Below are positions 11,257-24,121 of a DNA stretch of 64,000 nt, piece after piece. The notes beneath the pieces were generated by a model. It saw only the letters and a program-made list of their open reading frames with translations. It ran no database searches and was not told the DNA's origin. Location: assembly GCA_030407085.1 (NCBI GenBank), contig CM059582.1, forward strand, positions 53,147,001-53,211,000, written 5' to 3'. A program made the translations under genes and the position numbers. The stretch is from Trichopria drosophilae (taxonomy: Eukaryota > Arthropoda > Insecta > Hymenoptera > Diapriidae). Positions within the stretch are counted from its first letter, which is position 1; the number at the start of each line of letters is the position of its first letter.

Positions 11257-14200
11257 ATGGCGGAGGCGAACGGATTCTCCAATTTAAATACAAAAAACGG
11301 AAATTTCATCTGCGGTGTCGTCGAAGGTAACCAAACAAACAATTCCATCTTTTCCCTACCAAAAACACAACCTTCAAATCCACTCCATTTTACTTGTTTA
11401 CCATTTCAACAAAAGTAGAACAAACCTCTTTCTATAATTCCTCCAAATTTTGTCTTTCGTTTCAGGCTTTTACGGTCGACCATGGACGACAGAACAGCGG
11501 AAGGACCTGTTTCTCAAGTATGTTCTCCGTTAGCATCTTTGGAAACAATTTCTTCTAATGTATATTATTACAGGTTGAAAAAATGGGGAATGGATTCGTA
11601 CGTTTATGCACCGAAAGACGACTCGAAGCATCGAGCCTATTGGCGAGATCTTTATACTGTCGAAGAAGCAGAACATCTTACAGGTTTAATAACAGCTGCT
11701 CGAGAGCAAGGTATAATGTTTTATTACGCTTTATCTCCCGGACTTGACATCACGTATTCCAGCGTCAAGGAAATTACCGCATTGAAAAGAAAACTCGAAC
11801 AAGTCAGTCAGTTCGGATGTACAGCGTTTGCATTGTTATTTGATGATATTGAACCAGAAATGAGCGAAGCTGACAAAGAAGTTTTTCAATCTTTTGCACA
11901 TGCTCAAGTAAGTAACCTTTATTCCAAATCAAAACCGTACCTAACCAAACTTTTATCGAAGGTCTCGGTAACGAATGACATTTTTCAACATTTGGGTCAA
12001 CCGAATTTTCTCCTGTGTCCCACTCAATACTGCGCTACGAGAGCAGTACCGAATGTGTCAACTTCCGAATATCTTAACACTCTCGGCAGCAAACTGGCTC
12101 AAGAAATCGACATCATGTGGACTGGCCCGAAAGTTATTTCCCGACTATTAACGGTTGAATCAATCGAAGAAATTACTGAAGTACTTAGGAGACCGCCTGT
12201 CATCTGGGATAATATACATGCCAACGATTATGACCAAAAGAGAGTATTTTTAGGACCTTACTCCGGACGTTCTCCGGATCTTATTCCAAAACTTCGAGGG
12301 ATTTTAACCAACCCAAATTGTGAATACGGTGCAAATTTCATTGCCATACATACCTTGGCACAGTGGAGCAGGTGTAATGTTGACGGAAAACGAGACTTAA
12401 GTATAAGTAAGTTAAAATTTATAAAACATTTTCGATCGTCATATTTTATGTCAATTTTTTGTAGACGATACGGTATCGGCAGACATAAAACTCGAGACTG
12501 AGACTGAAGATGGCGTAGCAGGAGAAGATGTTCCTTCGACCTTGTCGCCAAACATGTACCACCCTCGTCAAGCCTTGAAAAATGCAATCAACGAATGGTT
12601 ACCAGAATTCAACAAAAAGCGAGCTGCATGGGGAGTAATCGCCAAACCGCAACCATGTGTCGAACCCACAATACCAATTCCGATCTTACCTTCGATAAAT
12701 ACCTGCATGAGTTTAACTACCACAACAAGTACGACAGTTGTGTCAACAGCGACTACTATGGCAACCGTCAACAATTCTAATCATCTTCAAGCATTGGCCG
12801 AGGTGTGTTCTACAGTGACTGGCACGGAAACTTTTCCCCAACCAACTATCGCTGTTATGAATTCGTTGGTATCGGAAACTAAAGTTGTCGCAGAACCTGC
12901 AATACCTGCAATCATCACTCCGGGTGGGAACGTAACCTTAATTGTGCCGCACTCGACAGAACCGATGGATTGTAATACTCCGTCGAACTCGCCAGCTCAT
13001 CTTCCGAAAACTCCTGCAGATGACGAAGCGATGGTGGAAAATACTTCGGTGAGTAATAACATATATAACAGTTTTATGATTGGCTAATGATTTTAATAGA
13101 CTTGCAGTGGTGCATCGAGTATGCAAGTCGAAGTCGATGCTAATTCTACTACTACTGTTAACGGGTCGCAAATGATTGTTGAACACGAGAGCGATAATCA
13201 TGAAACTACTGAAAATCACGAAAATACGGAAGATATCGATGAGGATACTTCTAACGAACGGAGTGTCGACAAGCAACTTACGCATGAAGATCTATCGTTG
13301 CTTTGTGATCTATTTTATCTTCCGTTCGAACATGGGGGGCAGGGAATCCAACTTTTACAAGAATTCAACTGGTTAAAGAGCAACGCACATGTCCTTACGA
13401 GTGAAAAAGGTGAAGAGAAGACAGAATCCAAAGCTGATGTAAGTGATTTTTGTTTAATTATCTTCGGTTTAGTTTTTGAGTGTAAAAACTTTCACAGGTT
13501 GAAGAATGGCACTTGCGAGCTGCCAAGATGAACGAAATGTGCAATTCGGTGAACAGATTATTGCAGCGACTTACTTATTGTAATAACCGAGAGCTGCTGT
13601 ATGATCTGTACTCTTACGTATGGGACATGAGGGGAGTTGTATCTCTGCTGAATAGTTACGTTAAATGGCTCGGTGAGTACATTTATTGCATTTAAAACCT
13701 TAAGATTTTTGAGTAATTAAGCTAATCTTCGAAGCAGATATTTTGTATTTCTGCTGTAATTTTGTAGAGTTTTCTTTCATGCTAGGTTTTGGTTTATTTA
13801 CTTTTTGGTAAATGCGTCATTGGAATCATCCTTAGCTTTCATGACATTTCTAACGAGTCGGAATTTATGAACTGGTCCCCTGTTTCACTAACATTCATGA
13901 AAATTAAAAATTGATCTATTAGTATTAGACATTAGAAATAAAATTTTAAAAGGATTTTTGGACCCTTTGTGACATAGTATCATTCCTGAGTGACACCTTT
14001 TCCTTTCCGCTTATTCACTGTTTTCGAATAGTAAATAACATGTTTTAACCTCAAAATATTATTAACTTGCAGTCTGGGGTATTATCTAGTACAATAAAGG
14101 CATAAAAAATGTTTATTTATGTATATATGGGACGTTTCACGTCAACCGGATAATCAGCGTACCCAAAATTTGAATTAAAAGTTCTGGCCTTTTGGTAAAT

Positions 14201-14877
14201 TTCATAATGGCGGCTCAAAATGGAGGCTGGAAACCAAACAAAAATTGAGAATTCCAATCAAAAAGCTTGTGGGAAAGAAAATTGGTGTTCTATTCGATTG
14301 GTTTTGTGCTCAAATTGTTGGTTTCTGACGTCTGCAAAAAGTTGGCAAGGTAGATTGATGAAATCCAAAATGGCCGATTCAAGATGGCGGCTGAAACGTC
14401 GAAATCGTGATTTAAAAAAGAATCGTCAGATAAATGCTAAAATTAGTTTACGGGGGTTTTGGAGGTCGCTGATCATAAATCTGAAGACGGATTTGCAAAA
14501 TTCAAGATGGCGGATCCAATATGGTGGACAAATTTTAGAATATTTTTGGATATTTTTGGAAAATCAACCGATTTACGCCAAATTTCTTTCGCGGGTATTC
14601 TGGAGGTCGCTGATCATGAATCGCAAGACGGATTTGCAAAACCAATCTAATAGAATGCCAATTTTCTTTCCCACAAGCTTTTTGATTGGAATTCTCAATT
14701 TTTGTTTGGTTTCCAGCCTCCATTTTGAGCCGCCATTATGAAATTTACCGAAAGGCCAGAACTTTTTTGAAGGCGCTTGTCCAGACGAACATTTTGAGCC
14801 CTTAAACGTCTTGATTGGTTAATTCAAATTTTGGGTACACTGATTATCCGGTTGACGTGAAAAGTCCCTATATATTT

Positions 14878-14916
<39 letters not shown>

Positions 14917-17900
14917 TACCGCTCAAAAGTATGAGCTCACCCTTGCGGAATTTTGGCTAAATTAAAATGTTGATATCTCATCGCCAAGTTAACGTACGGG
15001 AAAAATAAAAAAAGGGAATTAAAGAGGAGACTTTCAGCTTCTCAGTCGTGGTAGTTTCATTTCTATATATACATTTCTGTACGAACTATGCTCGATTTAC
15101 TAAAGTCATTTTTTCGTATTATTTATTTCTTTTTCAATCAGCTCCCATTTTTTTAAAATGATTGCAACAGAAATGTACTACGTGTAATCAAAAGGTAATC
15201 CCTATAGCTTTAATTTGCCTCTTCGGGATTTTGTCCAATATTTCTTTACAAATACTTATTTAATTTTGAACAAATTATTATGATTTCTTTTCAATCTGCT
15301 ATATCTCGGAAAATTAACGTGATATAAAAAATGTTTAACAAATAAAAAGTTTCATTTTTTAATTATCTATTGGCTAAAATTTTTTCAAATTTTTAGAAGG
15401 AAATTGTTTTAATCCTATGTGCTGCGATTATTAACAGATCTAGATTTGCATTTCAATTATGCTCAGTTTGAGATATAATAATTCATGTGCATGTATTTAT
15501 AAATGAACTTTATTTTAACATACATAGAAAATATCAACAATTGTATTCATGTACATATATATATATATTGTTAGAATTAAAAAAAAAGGCTAAAAAATCA
15601 TGTTTTTTTTCAATAAATGTAATTCTGACCGAGCTACACGATAACAAAAAATTTGAAAAAAATTTTAATGACGTATTTCGGGTCGCTGATTACGAATCTG
15701 GTGTCAGTTACTAAAAATTCCAAATGGCAGATCCAAGATGACGGGCCAAAAAGTGAAAAATTACTCGATCTTGATGAAACTGGGTACTCGAGGGTTTTCG
15801 GGGTCACTGATTTCGAATCTGACCTAAGATTTTGGAAATTCAAAATGGCGGACCGAAAAGCGAAAAATTTAAATTGTAAATTTAAACAAACTAATCATTT
15901 ATAGTTCAGCGTTTATCTAATGCGAAATAAAATGTATAACCCAGTTAATAGTATACGTTTATGTTAAAGTGAAATTAGTATTATAGTTTCATATTAAAAT
16001 ATTATACCATTTACTTTAAATAAATATGTTTATTTTTCAACGCATTTTTTACTGTTATAAAGTTTACCTGAGCAATCCTTGACTCTGTAACTAATAACGC
16101 TTATTAATATCTCTTTAATACGTGATTTCTCCATGTGTATATAATTGATTCATGAGTGTATCGTATTAAAAAATAAAAAATTTTAAAAGTAGGTTTGGCC
16201 AGCTTTTTTCGATCTCCGACTTGTGTGCGACGCGGGCGTAGCAGTTTCATGACAAACAACACGCGACAAAAACTCTCCATTAAGTACTTAAAATTGAAGA
16301 ATACTGAAATTTTTTTTTCGTACTTCATCTTAAATGTATACGGAATAGTAATATAAACGAAAAAAATTATTTTGCGATTTGGAACAATAAAATAACTATC
16401 TGTTAATAAAGAAATGTCGACTTATGCATTAAAAAATAAAATGGTTAAAACCATTGTAAAGTATTTAAAAATATAGACATTAATTAACAAAATCCCGACA
16501 TTAGTCTTCGTTTATAATATAATCTCTGAAAACTACGAATTTAAATTTAAAAAAATCCTTTCAGAATTTTATTTCTAATATCTAATACTATATGAAAATA
16601 GATCAATTTTTAATTTTCATGAATGTTGGTGAAATAGGGGGCCAGTTCATAAATTCTGACTCTAATACCATTTTAAAGAAATTGTTTTTTAAATAAACTT
16701 TTATAATGAATAGAAAGTAATTAGTATTATTTTTAAAAATATTAATAAATCAGACTAGTTGAACAGTTTACGGATAACAGAACGTATACTGGTAGTGTAG
16801 CTTATCTTCTTGCTCTATCAATCCAAACGAATTCAGAAAGTCTGGTTTTGTTCTATGAGATTTACCCGTATTATCACATGCCGCAAAAAATAACCTTACA
16901 TCAAGTATAAATTCAGTAGAATAAAAGAAAGCCAATTTCAAAATGCTAATTTGCTGGTAATGCTGTATAGTACGGAATTTTTTTATTTAACTTTTGAGAT
17001 TTGAAAAACTTGTTATTTCATCTACATCGTTTGTGCACCAATCAAAATCGAGCTCAGTTTCATGCCACGTGTGAGTGTTAAATATTAGTGCTAAATATTT
17101 TTTCACTGCTTTGCATCTACGCTTTTATATATTAATAGGTTATGTTTACTATATCGGTAAGTGATAAATTATGGAGTTAGTATTTATATGCTGATTGTCA
17201 GTAATTAATCATTAGAATATTTAATATATAACATTCCATTAAATTATCCCCTAGATTACGAATATTTGATTACGGTATAAGAAAACATTACTCAAGATAT
17301 TTATTGAATTGTTGAATATAAATATATGGGAAAATCCACAGATCCGGTCGATTTCATGTTTTCACATATCTTACAATTTTATAAATATCCTATTAACAAT
17401 TTTCATATCAGTATTATTTAGGATATCTCTACAAACCTATTGAACTCAGAAAATTAAATAAATATTAACGTACATGCCACGTATAAATAATAACAGTCTT
17501 ATTCTAGATGTAAATTTCTCTTCTTGTTTAACTTTTCCGGCGCAGAACGAAACAATCTTATATGTTGGTGAATTACAACTATAGTATTGTAGAATGAATT
17601 GAAGGCTAAAAAAAATATGTGCTCTTAATTAACAAGAAATGGTCGCAGTTCAAAGTAGCATTACACGTTTAAATAGAATTTTTCGCAGGATGATATTTTA
17701 CAAATAATAAATTCAAATTGGGGGCTTTTATCCTACAACGCAATTGGTGGTGATTGCATCAACCAAACATTTCAACATGGTTGAAATATTCTCCAAGTAC
17801 CATCTGTTGGAATCATTTCAATTCCCGAACAGGCGGCTTTTTTGAAAAAAGACATTTTTAAGAAAAATGTTAAAAATGCTGGCTTGAGATGTTAATTCTA

Positions 17901-20900
17901 TGAAAAATATGAAGTATTTCATATTGGAAAAATATGCAGTATTCGATCGTAGACAGATGGAGCTTGGAAATTATTTGTATTTTAACCGACCTCTGGGTAA
18001 GAAAGAGTTTATAATAATAATAATGCAAAGACGAGAGGAGGGAATTCGACAAAATGCAACATTTTGGTCTAATCCGTCCAACCTGTTCAAACATCGTATC
18101 GCAGCTTCACGCGAGTTTCCGTTAATGGCCCTGGTTGAGGAATTCTGGGGGAGCATTTACGAGAAAACATCTAGGCTTAATGCAGACACTCCAGGTATTG
18201 AAATCTTTACGGAGTTGTGTGACGAACTCGCACAACAAGGTGAAGATTGCCCACCCGTCAGTGCCTTAGAAGCGAATAATGCCATCAAAAGAGCGAGAAA
18301 TTTCTCCTCGCCGGGCTGGGATGGAATTAACAACTATTGGTGGAAGAAGTTCACTTCTGAATATTCACCTCTTATATAAATGGAGACCAACCCATTCCGT
18401 ACTGGCTGGTGGATGGCCGACCGACACTAATCCCAAAATCGGGAGACTTGTCTGATCCGAGAAACCATAGACCAATCACGTGTCTCAGTACGTTATATAA
18501 ATGGTTCACTAACATCTTGACCGAACGTATTGAGAAAGTCATGAAATCGGTGTGGCAACGGATAGTAGAACAACGAGACTGCAAAATGCGAGGACAACTT
18601 TGTTATCGACAGGTGTGTTTGTCAGGACTCAGTCCAGTACAAGCGCAACCTGCCAATAGCCTGGCTGGATTACATGAAGGAGCATGACGCAACATCGTAC
18701 GAGCTTTTAAGCTTGTTGCTCAAACGCCTCCATGTCCACCCAAATATAGTGAGAAGTGTAGAAGATCTGATGCCTCTTTGGAAAACGCGCTTTGTCATGA
18801 CATCGGACAAGCGTCGAACCACGTCTAGACTGGTTCAATTCCAAAGAGGTGTCTGTCAGGGAGATTCTCTGAGTCCTCTGCTCTACTCCATCTCACTATT
18901 GCCTCTATCCGTTGCTCTCCGACAATTTCAAGGGTACATGTGTGGGCCGCCTGGTGAACGTTTACATACGATCACCCGTTTATTATATATGGATGATGTT
19001 AAATTATACGCATCAGGCGAGGATGCATTACATCGATCTCTGAACATCGCCCTCACATACTCGAGAGATATACGCATGAAATTCAGATTGGACAAGTGTG
19101 CAGTCGTCCATTTGCACAGAGGAAGGTGAGACTCCATTAACAACGACATGGAGCTCGTCAACGGAAGTGTCATCCGCCACCTTAGCGCCGAGGAAGACTG
19201 CACATACCCGGGAATGCCTCACAGACATGTCCAAGATGTGCCGACTGCTAAAAAGAACATCGTTAAGAAATACCGGCGCCTTCTCCGTCAGCATAAAGCT
19301 AATTTACAGCCTGACCCAAAGTTTATAGTACGGTACTTATGGATCGTTCAATACATAAAAGCACAAGTTCGGTTCATCAAATGCAAAGAATAAATAACAT
19401 ATAAATAATGCATAACCGAACAGCTACCCATAATTACATAAGAATAAATAGAATAGAAATCAGAACGGGACTAATCAGACGCAGGTTGCTGGTTAATGAA
19501 ATAATATTGACAAGAGTTTAAAAAAGAATTGGTTGTGTGCAACCGAGATCTGATAGCTAAAGGAAGCGAGTTAAAAGTTCTAGCGGCAGTTGAAGAGAAT
19601 GAACCAGATGCTTTAGCGATTCGCAACGGAGGATATTTTAATGTGAATGCATTTACATTTCTGAGATCAGAACGATTACCGTCTAACATTGTGAGTCGGT
19701 GGAAAAGGTAGTCCGGAGTTCCAAAAGCTATCACTCGACAGGTGGTACCGAGAATGAGATAATTCATACGGTTTTGGAAGGATAGCCAACCAGATCTACG
19801 CATCGCCGGCGTTATGTGATCAAATTTTCTGACCCCATCAGAAAATCGGAGACAAGCATTCTGCACCCTACGCCATCCATCTCCACTAAGACACGGACCA
19901 TATACACAGAGGCAATATAATAGGTGCGGAAGGACTAACGCCTCACAAAGTTTTTGTTTAGTTTGGGAAGATAGTACATGTCTCCATGGGAAGAGTCGAA
20001 GCAGACAAACAAAGGCAGCGGCACTTTTTTTTTGTAACATGGACCCCAAAGGAACAATCACAATCAATCCAAAGGCCAAGATTTTTGGCTTCCTGAACAA
20101 CCGGAATAGCATTTCCATTTACAATTACAGGAAAAGATCTGAGGTCAATTCTATTACGTATGTGGCATTCCTAATGACCATTAGTACAGATTTCGTTGGA
20201 TTAAGTAGCGACGCGTTATCGGCTGACCAAGTTGCGATTGAATTAAGATCAGTATTAATAGCATAAAACGCATCATGCGCATTACCGACATCAAATGGTA
20301 ACAGCATTTATGTATCATCGGCATAAGTTTTAAGGAGAACGGTAGTGCATACATTATGAATATTGGCCGTATAAATTACAAAAAATAGGGAGCTTAATTT
20401 GGCACCCTGTGGACAGCCTGCATTTATCATTTTAGATATTGAAGTTGCTCCATTAAATGCAACTATATGTGACCGTTGATGAAAATACGAGCTTACCTCT
20501 CTAACAAACAAGCAAGTAATAAACGTTGCTTGTCAAAACAGGATAAAACTTTCTCAGAAATATCTAGAAGGGCAGTTTGGCATCTGTATAATTTTCGGAA
20601 GACAGATTGATTTTTCGAAAAAATGGTAAACTTATTACAATAATCCAAAATCGGTAGATAGAGAATGCTTTCAACCAGTTTAGAAAAAATCGGTAGGCGG
20701 CTGATTGGACGCAAATCGGATAGACGTGAGGGCCTTACAATTTTTGATACAGGTCGCACAATCGTAAGTTTCCATTGATTTGGATAAACGCAAGATGTGA
20801 TTATGTGGTTGATGATAACCGAAATTTATTTGAACCTAGAAAAGCTTGTTGGAAAAAATAATACTCTAAATCAATTTTTTGAAATCATACTAAAAATAAA

Positions 20901-23690
20901 ATTACAACGAATTTGCAACAAGAAATCGTTTATTGTACGAACGTGAATGGCTCATTTGTAATGTTCAAGATAAATGCAAAAAAAAGTTCAAAATGTCTCA
21001 TTTTTGGCTGGTTTTCAAGATGGCGGCTAAAATAAAATCGAGCGTCAACTGTTATAATCATATTTATATTCAGGAAAAAATTCATCGAAAATTGTTACTG
21101 TTTTTCATTGTTTGGAGCATGCAGCTTTTCCCAAGACTTTTAACTCTCACGGCATTAGAATAAAACGAATCACGCAAGAAGATAATTGCTCTTAAAGAAA
21201 TTTCCAATAAAATAGTCTATGGATAAAGGATGTGCATGACAATTTAAAAATCTTTATCTTTATAAGTAAAAATCGTCCGGTTTTGTGGATTACCCCACAT
21301 GTGCATAATATATATTCAGTTTTCAAAAGTTACCGATTACAATTTCAGCGTAAGATTTTTTAAATCTAATTAATCAAAAACTCTCGTTACCCATAGAATA
21401 CTACATTTTTGAGACTGCTTCATTGAATATATCTACAATTTCAATAATCTGACATCAGGTTCGCTATCGATAAGAAATATCAGCGAATCTTTAAAAAACA
21501 ATGTAGATCTATCCTATATTCCGTTACATCGTATTGTTAGAAATCAAACGGCAATACCAGCGATTGACATTTTGATTGACGTTCTTTACAGCATAAACCT
21601 GGATGGAACGTATTCGAACCTGACAAATCCATGACCAACATGTGTAACAACATTTATCTGTTTCACATTACAGTGAATGCTTTCCTCCAGTAATGTAAGA
21701 GACGCGTGAACACCATTGACCGAAACTCTTACTAACTGTGATTTTTTTATTCTTTTTCTTGGTGATAGCGATTGGCAGATTTCCAGCATCGATGACAACA
21801 TTTATCCGAGGCAGCTATACATGTATGAGAACCACCAGTCTTTCAATAAAACAATAATATGCACGCCATTTGTCAAACTTTCAACTTCTAATATGTCTAT
21901 TCTTTTCAATTTTGTTAATAATTGAAATGATATATTTTGCCATTGAATACATTTCTCAGTAATCATTTCTATGTTTTATTAAGAAGAAAAAGTTAAGGGC
22001 TTGACATATTTTCTAAAGGCAAACATGAAACGTTGGCACCAGAGCGAATCAACGTTATAAATTCTTTGAGTTGCAGCATAATATTTAAAATTGAAAGTTG
22101 AACGCTCAGGTACGCGATATTTTCGGTGGATAAAAATAAATATCATACATTTTTAATTATTCACGTTGCAAATTGTGATATGATTCATTCTCTCACTAAA
22201 GATCCACACTAATTGAATTTGTTCAGTTTCAGACTCGAGTCTTCTTTTCAGAGTAATGACTTTTATTTCAGGCGATGATGGATAACCTTCGCCTGTATCT
22301 TTTTCTGAGCAATACACAATTTGTGTTAAAATTGTGAATGCAACATTGTTTATCTTTCATCAGAAATACATTTTTCCTAAAAAAATGTTTTTGTCAAAGT
22401 AGAAAATGTTGCAGTCACAGAATTAGTGTTGTAGACAAACTGAAGACGTGTTCGTAATAATTAGTTTAATTCGTAATTACTAATTTACAAAAATTTCATA
22501 AATATTTAAAATTTTAAACTTTTATAAACGAACACATCTTCATTCTCTTTTTAACTTGCATGTATGGAACTCGATCAAAAATGGGTTTGGAGCTGCAGAA
22601 GCGGAATCAGACCAAATATAATTATAGATTAAAATATTAAAATTGGCTAAATACTAAAATTTATTTTGGGGTAGGGTTTTCAAATGGCTGGAAGGAGACT
22701 TTTATGAGTGGGGACCAGGAACCGTGGGTGTTTCGGGGTGGACTTACGGCTGATCTACAGGTTACAAATTAACTCGATATCTTGATTGTTTAGAATAAAT
22801 ATTTTTATCTAAATTTTAATTGAATACTTTCTACAGCGATTAATACCCGTAGACAGTGGAAATGACCTTTTTGTATATAAAGCACCAGAAGTGCCTAGCA
22901 GTAAAATATACACGATACGCCCATATCTTGCGAGTGATGAAGAGGCGGTGTATGGTGTTTGTAATCGGTTGCATGGATGTCCAACATCGTCTGCATTGGC
23001 AGATAAGTAAGCATCTTAATTCCTAATAAGTATAGGATTTATTTCTCGGTGTATTTTACTGTGATTCATAATTGATCAGGCTCGTCGGAGGATATTTGAC
23101 TTTGAGCCCAGAATTATGTATGGTGGTGGAAGATGATGAAGGTATCATAGGTTTCGCCCTCGCAGCCTTAAATGTAAAAACGTTCAATCAGAAACTCGAC
23201 GTTGCTTGGATTTCTGAAATGAAGTCAAAATATCCACGGACTGAAAATAGTGAGCACCCAAAAAATATACAGGTAATTAACGATTCATATTTAAATGTGA
23301 TTTATTAGAAACACTTTTTAATACAATTTAATTTCTAAAGGATGCAATCGAATACTTCCATTCCTTCGTGCCAGCCATATCGGAACAATTATGTCGGCAG
23401 AATCCATCTCAAATATTTTGCGCTTTCTTACCTAATGTTTTGGACCAGTCAGTCCCAAAAAGACTCATCACTTGTGTTCTTGCTGCTCTCAGAGCAAATG
23501 GTAAGTTTTGTTAATGAATATGAAAAATGTTCTTCATAACTTTTTAATTGTAGGTTCTTTCGGAGTTCACACGAAAATTCCAATAGAAGATAAGGAAACA
23601 AGAGAATTCTTTATTAGATTGGGATTCGTAAACTTTACCCCAGCATTAGAGGATAGTTCCACCACCATCACTATGTGCCGGACCTTCTAA
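11257..23690 (+). CDS. Oga: Protein O-GlcNAcase (OGA/NCOAT), complete, 12 exons
   Basis: Removes O-linked N-acetylglucosamine from serine and threonine of nuclear and cytosolic proteins. Exons: 11257-11326, 11466-11517, 11574-11907, 11962-12406, 12465-13048, 13100-13438, 13498-13672, 22675-22760, 22837-23006, 23080-23272, 23341-23500, 23554-23690. All junctions are GT-AG and the phases join to 914 codons (human OGA is 916). Residues about 20-330 form the GH84 domain: ICGVVEGFYGRPW, YAPKDD (Lys55), the catalytic pair in FDDIEPEM (Asp131, Asp132), and [13 protein letters not shown] (Asn236, Asp241). Exons 4-6 encode the Ser/Thr-rich linker and the first part of the stalk. Exon 7 gives the stalk helix [10 protein letters not shown]...[10 protein letters not shown]. 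Exons 8-12 encode the acetyltransferase-like domain ([30 protein letters not shown], ending MCRTF). The only in-frame ATG before the conserved domain is at 11257 (CGCAATGG). Introns are 51-139 bp except the seventh (9 kb). Confidence 0.96.
11908..11961 (+). other. 54-bp in-frame Oga intron 3
   Basis: This intron has a GTAAGT donor and an AAG acceptor. Its length is a multiple of three and it has no stop in the Oga frame. Retention would add 18 residues directly after the HAQ motif of the catalytic domain without breaking the protein. It is treated as an intron because removing it restores HAQVSVTNDI, which matches the conserved HAQVSITNEI of other OGAs. Confidence 0.8.
14127..14872. mobile_element. 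Foldback element in Oga intron 7, 746 bp
   Basis: The left end GGGACGTTTCACGTCAACCG and the right end CGGTTGACGTGAAAAGTCCC are inverted. The arms (about 170-230 bp) share AAATTTCATAATGGCGGCTC and AATTCCAATCAAAAAGCTTG with their complements. The centre (14370-14640) carries two to three copies of the dispersed block with TCGCTGATCAT..ATC and AAGATGGCGGATCC words. A 173-codon open frame across it has no protein-like features. Confidence 0.8.
14882..14912. repeat. (TA)n microsatellite
   Basis: About fifteen TA units follow the right end of the foldback. Directly after it, CAGTACCGCTCAAAAGTATG at 14915 looks like one end of a Tc1-type transposon. I did not find the other end. Confidence 0.8.
15665..15870. 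repeat. Dispersed ATGGCGG block, two units
   Basis: Two head-to-tail units carry CGGGTCGCTGATTACGAATC and GGGGTCACTGATTTCGAATC, each followed by a TTCCAAATGGCAGATCC or TTCAAAATGGCGGACC word and an AAAGTGAAAAATT.ACTCGATC spacer. It belongs to the family described at 50514-50970. Confidence 0.7.
17890..19340 (+). pseudogene. R2/NeSL-like non-LTR retrotransposon RT fragment
   Basis: Three overlapping frames encode parts of one reverse transcriptase. 17900-18378 carries [20 protein letters not shown]. 18409-18690 carries [20 protein letters not shown] and LYKWFT. 18674-19129 carries [16 protein letters not shown] and the catalytic [11 protein letters not shown] box, then LDKCAVVHL. The wording of these blocks and YMDD in place of YADD point to the R2/NeSL group with a restriction-like endonuclease, which I infer from memory. 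At least three frame changes, a stop at 18376-18378 and the absence of both N-terminal zinc fingers and endonuclease show that it is dead. It lies in the sense direction in Oga intron 7. Confidence 0.75.
19471..20790 (-). pseudogene. Jockey/CR1-like non-LTR retrotransposon RT fragment
   Basis: On the minus strand, from 20759 downwards: [20 protein letters not shown] (RT domain 1), [15 protein letters not shown], then a gap, then [16 protein letters not shown] and the catalytic TYADDT at about 20310-20330. [21 protein letters not shown] block follows, and the C-terminal part ends at 19471 with [20 protein letters not shown] and [10 protein letters not shown]. Frames change at least three times, and the section between domains 2 and 3 is shortened. 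The C-terminal 215 codons (19471-20118) are still open, so decay is moderate. It abuts the R2-like fragment in opposite orientation. Confidence 0.85.
21586..21860 (-). pseudogene. Unidentified coding-like fragment in the Oga intron
   Basis: Minus-strand translation gives [18 protein letters not shown] near 21600-21650. In a different frame near 21770-21815 it gives [16 protein letters not shown]. The nucleotides behind the two (GATAAATGTTGT…ATG.TGG) are also alike, as if a repeated protein segment had been frameshifted. I recognise no family. It could be a captured gene fragment or chance. Confidence 0.25.
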
Positions 23691-24121
23691 CAAAAAGCTT
23701 GTGCTCCAGTCATACTCGTTAAAAAGATACAAGTTAGCGACATGAAAATGGTAAATATTTTTTGTCATCTTGTTTATTAAGTATTTATATGATGCAACAC
23801 GGTGCCTTTGACAAAAATTAAACCAAAAGTCAAACACTTCAAATTTAAAGGCACACCTTTAAAAATCCCGACAGTTTCATTACCTTATTATTATTCGTTT
23901 CCAATCGGCAACCAATTAACTAAAGATAAAAAATATCGTATTTTTTCTTGTTCGTTTTTTATCCATAAAAATATAAATTTTGCATCTTTTCATTTATTTT
24001 CTATGCTTAAATGAAATATGTTACAATAACCTTTGAAATGCCGTTTCGACTTTTTAAGCTACGATAATTTTTCGAAAAGATATTTAAACTTTGAAGTTTA
24101 ATAAATGTCTCAAATCATCTC
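23691..24121 (+). other. Oga 3' UTR and downstream
   Basis: No stop-free conserved frame continues after the Oga stop. An AATAAA at 24100-24105 is the best polyadenylation signal before the next repeat begins at about 24122. Confidence 0.5.

Larger units (their letters stand above)
13673..22674 (+). other. Oga intron 7, 9.0 kb, with a short-form read-through end
   Basis: The donor GTGAGT follows the WLG codons, and the acceptor GGGGTAG precedes GGTTTTCAAATGG. Reading into the intron adds EYIYCI and stops at 13693-13695, giving a 673-residue protein that ends between the stalk and acetyltransferase-like domains. AATAAA signals follow at 13937 and 14093. The rest of the intron is mobile-element debris (14.1-14.9 kb foldback, 17.9-20.8 kb LINE fragments). 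Stretches 14913-17880 and 20800-22670 hold no exon I could support. Confidence 0.85.

Noticed and set aside
10763..11287. 174-codon + strand open frame and several overlapping frames before Oga
   Set aside because: It starts inside a foldback arm and runs through the Oga start region in another frame. All phases are open because of base composition, and no protein-like pattern is visible.
14220..14741. 173-codon open frame in the Oga intron
   Set aside because: It spans both arms of a foldback and its two halves are shadows of inverted repeats.
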